NCBI GenBank assembly: GCA_964624165.1
Contig: CAZUWG010000005.1
Coordinates: forward strand, 1 to 27,077
Length of the DNA: 27,077 bases
Source of the DNA: OLB19 sp964624165
GTDB lineage: Bacteria; Patescibacteriota; Minisyncoccia; Phycocordibacterales; UBA918
Reading direction: 5' to 3'
Below the pieces are notes generated by a model. The model was not told the origin of the DNA. It saw only the letters and a program-made list of their open reading frames with translations, and did not search any database. Numbering within the stretch: the first letter of the stretch is position 1; each line of letters begins with the position of its first letter. A program made the position numbers and the translations under genes. This document shows positions 23,214-27,077 of this stretch, in pieces.

Positions 23214-23702
23214 ATGGCAATTACTAAAGCAAAGAAAGAAGCGATTGTGGAAAAGCTAGAGAGCATCAAAAAGGACTCAGACTCGATTGTCTTTGTAAAC
23301 TTCAACAAGCTTTCAGTGAAAGACACCACCGCGATGCGCGCGAAGCTGCGTGAAGAAGGAGTGGGCTACTTTGTAGCGAAGAAAACCCTCATGAGCCGCG
23401 TCTTTGGCGAAAGTTTCGAAGGGGAGATGCCGCAGCTTGATGGGGAAATCGCTGTAGCATACAGTAGCGACGCGATTTCGCCCGCCCAAAACATCAAAGA
23501 GTTTGCAGGGAAGCACAAAGACAGTCTTGCGATTGTCGGCGGTGTGTTCCAGGGAGTATTTAAAGATAAGGCAGAAATGACCGAAATCGCATCAATTCCA
23601 CCACTTCCTATCCTGCGGGGCATGTTTGTAAATGTCATCAATGCGCCAATCCAGGGCTTGGTGATCTCACTCAATCAAATTGCAGAGAAACGCGAAGCAT
23701 AA
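23214..23702 (+). CDS. rplJ: Ribosomal protein uL10
   Basis: Base of the L7/L12 stalk. 162 residues: starts MAITKAKKEAIVEKLE, N-terminal rRNA-binding domain with VNFNKLSVKDTTAMRAKLRE and YFVAKKTLMSR, and a C-terminal helix (LRGMFVNVINAPIQGLVISLNQIAEKREA in part) where L12 dimers bind. The ATG is not preceded by a Shine-Dalgarno. Followed by rplL after 23 bases. rplK-rplA and rpoB-rpoC are not adjacent, unlike the E. coli order. Confidence 0.93.
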   Translation: MAITKAKKEAIVEKLESIKKDSDSIVFVNFNKLSVKDTTAMRAKLREEGVGYFVAKKTLMSRVFGESFEGEMPQLDGEIAVAYSSDAISPAQNIKEFAGKHKDSLAIVGGVFQGVFKDKAEMTEIASIPPLPILRGMFVNVINAPIQGLVISLNQIAEKREA

Positions 23703-23725
23703 TTTATCTTAATTAAACAAACAAC

Positions 23726-24202
23726 ATGACTGACGAAGTAAAAAACGAAAACGAAGTAGTAGCAGAGACTGCTGCCGAAGAAACAGCTCCGGCTGCCGAA
23801 GAAGCAACCTCAGATGTAGATGAGACGGTAGAAGTACCTGCACAATTCAAGAAGCTTGTAGAGCAAGTAGAAGAAATGTCAGTACTTGAGCTTAATGAGC
23901 TCGTAAAGGTGCTTGAAAAGCGCTTCGGGGTATCAGCCTCTGCTGTAGCAGTCGCTGGTCCTGCGGCGGCGGGAGATGCAGGTGAAGAGCAGAGCGAATT
24001 TACAGTAGAGCTTACCGAAGCGGGAGCACAGAAGATTGCTGTCATCAAGGTAGTGAAAGAAGTCCTTGGTCTTGGACTCAAGGAAGCGAAAGACATGGTA
24101 GACGGAGCGCCAGCAGAAGTGAAGGCTGGTCTCAAGAAGGAAGATGCGGAAGCCCTCAAGGCCAAGCTCGAAGAAGCTGGAGCAAAAGTTACTCTAAAAT
24201 AA
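23726..24202 (+). CDS. rplL: Ribosomal protein bL12 with acidic N-terminal extension
   Basis: Stalk protein that recruits translation GTPases. The C-terminal domain is canonical (KIAVIKVVKEVLGLGLKEAK, VDGAPAEVKAGLKKEDAEA), and the dimerisation domain starts at about residue 40 (FKKLVEQVEEMSVLELNELV). Ahead of it is an extra acidic segment of about 38 residues (MTDEVKNENEVVAETAAEET ...), giving 158 residues against the usual 120-130. The next in-frame Met is inside the dimerisation helix, so the extension is not a start-calling error. Confidence 0.95.
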   Translation: MTDEVKNENEVVAETAAEETAPAAEEATSDVDETVEVPAQFKKLVEQVEEMSVLELNELVKVLEKRFGVSASAVAVAGPAAAGDAGEEQSEFTVELTEAGAQKIAVIKVVKEVLGLGLKEAKDMVDGAPAEVKAGLKKEDAEALKAKLEEAGAKVTLK

Positions 24203-24206
24203 CTAC

Positions 24207-24237
24207 AAAAAAACCACTCCTTGTGAGTGGTTTTTTT
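24207..24237 (+). terminator. Terminator of rplJ-rplL
   Basis: AAAAAAACCACTC / GAGTGGTTTTTTT around CTTGT. Confidence 0.92.
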
Positions 24238-24261
24238 GTATGTCCTTACACACCCTTAAAA

Positions 24262-24303
24262 AAAGCAACCCCCTCCAGCTAGGCTGGACGGGGTCGTTGC
24301 TTT
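24262..24303 (-). terminator. Terminator of the 55-aa gene
   Basis: On the - strand GCAAC-GGGG-TCCAGC type stem with loop CTA, followed by T7 after GGTTGC (plus strand AAAAAAAGCAACC at 24258-24270). Confidence 0.75.
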
Positions 24304-24469
24304 ACCGGCTCGCAGGCTGGTCCCAGTTCGGGACCATGCTCTTCATTATCCGAAGAAAGCGCTTTCTGTCCGCCGCTTTCTTCTTCTTTTCAGCCTCGCT
24401 GTTTCCGTCATGGCGGTGATTATCGTGCGACGCTTCCCTGGGTGTATTTTGCTTCAATCGTTCAGTCAT
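24302..24469 (-). CDS. Small charged protein, 55 aa, unknown
   Basis: Too short for most gene callers but complete: promoter, AAAGGAGT Shine-Dalgarno eight bases before the ATG at 24469, TAA stop and terminator. Product starts MTERLKQNTPREASHDNHRH and contains EKKKKAADRKRFLRIMKSM, a basic predicted helix, then VPNWDQPASR. No Cys and no membrane segment; probably a soluble nucleic-acid- or ribosome-associated protein, judged only by charge. Divergent from the wHTH gene at 24762. Confidence 0.7.
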   Translation of the reverse strand: MTERLKQNTPREASHDNHRHDGNSEAEKKKKAADRKRFLRIMKSMVPNWDQPASR

Positions 24470-24495
24470 CTCAGGCACTCCTTTCCTCTAGCGGT

Positions 24496-24524
24496 AGTAA
24501 AGCATATGTGTAAGGTGGAGGCAA
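24496..24524 (-). promoter_or_regulatory. Promoter of the 55-aa gene
   Basis: On the - strand TTGCCT (24524-24519), 17-base spacer, TTTACT (24501-24496) preceded by TGC. A near copy with TTGCCT / GTTAAT lies beyond the gap (about 24669-24697). Confidence 0.55.
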
Positions 24525-24547
24525 ATTAGGGGTGGGGCGGGGGGTGG

Positions 24548-24636
24548 CCCCCCCCCCCCCCCCCGGGCTTTTCATTAAAAAAAAGCCTATTAAAAAAAAA
24601 ACCCATTGCCATATTTTTTGTTTAAANNNNNNNNNN
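24548..24636. other. Unreliable sequence and scaffold gap (10 N)
   Basis: C17 run (24548-24564), A-rich homopolymers, then N at 24627-24636. The sequence 24566-24626 looks like a corrupted copy of 24737-24801 (shared ATTGCCAT at 24605 and 24777), so it should not be annotated as unique DNA. Confidence 0.75.
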
Positions 24637-24706
24637 CTTCATCTCCGCCCCTCCTTCCCTCGCGCGGTATTAACGCATTTGTTAATGGTGGAGGCAAATT
24701 TGGGTA

Positions 24707-24729
24707 GGGGCGGGGCTTCGCCCCGCCCC
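24707..24729. repeat. GC palindrome upstream of the wHTH gene, loop TTC
   Basis: GGGGCGGGGC / GCCCCGCCCC around TTC (GAA on the other strand), between divergent genes. Likely cause of the sequencing failure just to its left. Confidence 0.75.
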
Positions 24730-24743
24730 ACCCCGCCTGGCTA

Positions 24744-24752
24744 TGCTATAAT
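24744..24752 (+). promoter_or_regulatory. Extended -10 promoter of the wHTH/NTase-like gene
   Basis: TGC-TATAAT (24744-24752) nine bases before the ATG at 24762: near-leaderless. Confidence 0.6.
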
Positions 24753-24761
24753 CTCTCGCGT

Positions 24762-25385
24762 ATGAAAAAAGACCCGATTGCCATTCTGTTTGGTTCAGAC
24801 GCCCGCGTAAAGTTGCTCCGCTTCTTTCTTTTTAATCCGCATAAAAACTTTGAGTTTGATGAAATCAGTCGTCGTGCGCGCTTAGTGCGTCGCACTGCTC
24901 GCACCGAGATTAATGCGCTCTTGCGAGCGGGGGTAATTAAGAAAAAATCATTTACTATAGAAAACGAGCAAGGGAAAAAGGTGAAAGTAAGCGGCTTTGC
25001 GTTTGATGAGAAGTTTCCTGAGTTTCAGGCGTTGCAGAGTTTTTTATTTGAAACAACGCCGATTGACAACAAAACCCTTCTCAAACACCTACGGAAAGCA
25101 GGTGTGCTCGACTTTGTCGCGGTGGCCGGTTTGTTTATGCGCGACTTTGAAAATCGTATCGACGTACTCTTGGCGATGAAAAAGCTTCCGGATAAGCAGA
25201 TTGAAAATGCCGTCCGCTCGCTTGAAAGCGAAATCGGGATTGAGATTCGTTTTGCCGCTATTACCTCCGAAGATCTCCTCTATCGCATGAGTATGTCTGA
25301 CAAGCTCACTCGCGATGTGTTTGATTATCCTCATAAAGTGCTGGTTGATCGGCTCAATGTCAGCAGTGGATTTAAGGGGCGGTAA
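24762..25385 (+). CDS. Winged-helix regulator with degenerate nucleotidyltransferase-like domain
   Basis: 207 residues. N-terminal winged helix (about 5-85: IAILFGSDARVKLLRFFLFN, ISRRARLVRRTARTEINALL, RAGVIKKKSF). C-terminal 100 residues follow the layout of small Pol-beta-like nucleotidyltransferases fused to HTH domains (GLFMRDFENRIDVLLAMKKL ... LESEIGIEIRFAAITSEDLLYRM ... VDRL), but the GS motif and the D-x-D metal pair are not intact, so it is probably a non-catalytic ligand or partner domain. Such HTH/NTase-like proteins are frequent in CPR genomes. Start supported by the promoter. Confidence 0.7.
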   Translation: MKKDPIAILFGSDARVKLLRFFLFNPHKNFEFDEISRRARLVRRTARTEINALLRAGVIKKKSFTIENEQGKKVKVSGFAFDEKFPEFQALQSFLFETTPIDNKTLLKHLRKAGVLDFVAVAGLFMRDFENRIDVLLAMKKLPDKQIENAVRSLESEIGIEIRFAAITSEDLLYRMSMSDKLTRDVFDYPHKVLVDRLNVSSGFKGR

Positions 25386-25426
25386 TACCCACACCTTATT
25401 TTTTACAAAAAGCAAGCCTGTTTTTG

Positions 25427-25435
25427 TGGTATACT
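25427..25435 (+). promoter_or_regulatory. Extended -10 promoter of the MscS-related gene
   Basis: TGG-TATACT; leader of about 28 bases with AAAGG six bases before the ATG at 25470. Confidence 0.55.
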
Positions 25436-25469
25436 TTAAGTGTTACTAATAAATAACACATAAAGGTAT

Positions 25470-26147
25470 ATGTCAGATTGGACACAGATTTTGGAGTATT
25501 CGTTTCAAAGTATTTGGGTAGAATTTATTACTGTATTGCCTAAGATTATTGTTGCTCTTTTGGTATTTATTGTTGGATGGATTCTTGGTTCGGCTTTAAA
25601 GAGAGTAATTGAAGGAGTCTTCAGTGCTTTAAAGGTTGACCATGCGCTTGATACTGCGGGTGTGGATGTTATTACAAAAAAGACGGGCTACAAACTAAAC
25701 TCAGGCGCCTTCGTAGGTACGCTCACGAAGTGGTTTGTGATGATTGTCTTCTTTGTGGCATCACTCAATATCCTTGGTCTTGACCAAGCAACAACCTTCT
25801 TCAATGAAGTAGTTTTGAGCTACATTCCACAAGTGATCGTCGCGGTCATTATCCTCTTTGGAGGTCTTATCGTAGGGTCATTTGTTGAGAAGTTGGTGAT
25901 GGCGGGTGGTCGTGCAACATCGTTTGCGTCGACTCACTTCCTTGCGAAGTTTGCTCACTATGCAATCGTCACCTTCACTGTACTTGCAGCACTCAATCAA
26001 CTACGGATTGCGGAAGAGCTCGTACAGATGCTCTTTGCAGGGCTTGTGTTTGGACTCTCTCTCGCGTTTGGTCTTGCTTTCGGGCTTGGCGGACGTGAAG
26101 AAGCAGCGCATCACTTGCGTAAGCTTTCTGGACGACATCATCAGTAG
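25470..26147 (+). CDS. MscS-related membrane protein without the beta domain
   Basis: 225 residues with four or five helices: VLPKIIVALLVFIVGWILGS, WFVMIVFFVASLNILGL, IPQVIVAVIILFGGLIVGSF, YAIVTFTVLAALNQL and MLFAGLVFGLSLAFGLAFGLGG. The first and third are the 'conserved TM helix' repeat (P-x-I-x-x-A-x-x-x-x-x-x-G) of mechanosensitive-channel relatives, and the last Gly/Ala-rich helix resembles the MscS pore helix TM3. The soluble MscS beta domain is missing: the protein stops 20 residues after the pore-like helix. Could be a small osmotic-release channel; function not shown. Confidence 0.75.
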   Translation: MSDWTQILEYSFQSIWVEFITVLPKIIVALLVFIVGWILGSALKRVIEGVFSALKVDHALDTAGVDVITKKTGYKLNSGAFVGTLTKWFVMIVFFVASLNILGLDQATTFFNEVVLSYIPQVIVAVIILFGGLIVGSFVEKLVMAGGRATSFASTHFLAKFAHYAIVTFTVLAALNQLRIAEELVQMLFAGLVFGLSLAFGLAFGLGGREEAAHHLRKLSGRHHQ

Positions 26148-26155
26148 GGTGTAGA

Positions 26156-26202
26156 CAGGAAATAGAAAGAGCGCGCCTTTGGCGCGCTCTTTCTATTTCC
26201 TG
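26156..26202. terminator. Terminator with 22-bp perfect stem, loop TTT
   Basis: 26156-26177 pairs with 26181-26202; centre GCGCGCC TTT GGCGCGC. No T run after it; a second stem AAAAACGCG / CGCGTTTTT (about 26223-26251) with T runs follows and is the better terminator. Confidence 0.7.
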
Positions 26203-26222
26203 GTGAGTGTTCACTTTAGGCA

Positions 26223-26258
26223 AAAAACGCGCTGCAATTTCAACGCGTTTTTGATTTT
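26223..26258. terminator. Second, bidirectional terminator upstream of the 23S promoter
   Basis: AAAAACGCG and CGCGTTTTT arms around a 12-base loop, followed by GATTTTTT. Confidence 0.7.
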
Positions 26259-26323
26259 TTCTACAAAATATCATTGACACTTTTTTAGGTCGTGGGCGAG
26301 TGTGTTGAATCCAGGACAATTGC

Positions 26324-26351
26324 TTGACATTTTTTTCTGCTGGTATAAGAT
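26324..26351 (+). promoter_or_regulatory. rRNA promoter for 23S
   Basis: A consensus TTGACA (26324-26329), the best -35 in the window, with TAAGAT at 26346-26351 (16 bases) inside TGGTATAAGATACT. A second TTGACA lies at 26274-26279 without a clear -10. +1 near 26358. Confidence 0.6.
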
Positions 26352-26357
26352 ACTGCA

Positions 26358-26717
26358 CATTGTTTATGGGAATTTTGAGAAACACGTAGCGGCCGTCTTT
26401 CACTATTTTGTGTGACCGCCGCAAGGCGGTTTTTCAAAACTTTCAATGAAACAATTGTCCATTGACAATTGCATATCTTACGAATCAGGTTTGATAAGAC
26501 CTGATTCAAAAAGACCTCTCGGGAATCGACGCCTGGGAGGCAGTGTCTGGTGTGGAAAATCACTGCGTGATTTTCCACACCAGACAACAGGTAGTGTGTC
26601 GCGTTTAAGAAATCTTCTTAGAAGAGGTCTTTTCGTCTCGCGACACACAACAAACACACAGACTACGGAGGTATCCGTAGTCGACACTCAAAATTGTACA
26701 GCGGTGTACAGCATTCC
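26358..26717 (+). promoter_or_regulatory. Hairpin-rich 23S leader with an early terminator-like element
   Basis: ACCGCC-GCAA-GGCGGT followed by TTTT (26415-26434) looks like an intrinsic terminator inside the leader. Then: CAATTGTC / GACAATTG (26452-26471); GAATCAGGT / ACCTGATTC (26482-26507); AAAAGACCTCT (26509-26519) complementary to 26623-26633; a 20-bp perfect stem with loop TGC (26544-26586); GTGTGTCGCG / CGCGACACAC (26594-26648); GACTACGGA / TCCGTAGTC (26661-26682); TGTACA / TGTACA (26695-26710). No tRNA or 16S sequence is present. Confidence 0.55.

Positions 26718-27077
<360 letters not shown>

Noticed and set aside
24532..24765. ORF spanning the N gap (Pro-rich, Lys-rich)
   Set aside because: It is built from homopolymers, unknown bases and a misread copy of neighbouring DNA.

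Overview
The window looks like a chromosome piece from a Patescibacteria/CPR bacterium, most likely a Parcubacteria-type (Paceibacteria, perhaps Kaiserbacteria-like) genome of moderate GC. The reasons are lineage-typical features rather than a database match: an EF-P with an RKQMRKP tip loop, an exported protein with a peptidoglycan-binding-like N-terminus of the kind common in CPR, short housekeeping proteins (RecO 188 aa, MetRS 475 aa), an rpsF-ssb-rpsR operon with no L9 gene behind it, and a compact layout without metabolic operons.

Layout. 1-11.9 kb (+ strand) is dominated by translation genes: the 3' part of argS, a cluster of tiny ORFs, ileS, recO (overlapping ileS by one base), a single-pass surface protein, glyS, metG and tatD. 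A VanY-like D,D-carboxypeptidase (- strand) is divergent from rpsF-ssb-rpsR (12.9-14.3 kb), which is followed by a small membrane-peptide gene. On the - strand come efp and an ftsK / Ig-like membrane protein / recA cluster (16.4-19.0 kb). Next are a winged-helix DNA-binding protein, about 850 bases of non-coding sequence, a large secreted acidic surface protein, a 36-codon leaderless membrane peptide (-), an L10-type leader with rplJ-rplL, a 55-aa charged small protein (-), an assembly gap, a wHTH/nucleotidyltransferase-like regulator, an MscS-related membrane protein and the 5' part of 23S rRNA on its own promoter.

Expression signals. Nearly every promoter I can see has an extended -10 (TGn then a TATAAT-like box). 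Several long genes begin 7-10 bases after the -10, so their mRNAs should be leaderless or nearly so. The clearest Shine-Dalgarno sequences sit in front of very small genes. All 20 confident long genes end in TAA or TAG; none ends in TGA.

Most notable observations: (1) IleRS carries a complete histidine-phosphatase domain (about 190 residues, RHG and SHSG motifs intact) inside its catalytic region. (2) Perfect palindromes with three-base loops always closed by C-G (loop GAA, GCA or AAA on one strand) recur through the window; three are exactly 27 bases long and lie in frame inside ileS, recO and tatD, and others overlap promoters, act as terminators or sit in the 23S leader. (3) The N gap is probably false, because its two flanks read the same locus. 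(4) The 23S gene has no 16S gene directly upstream.
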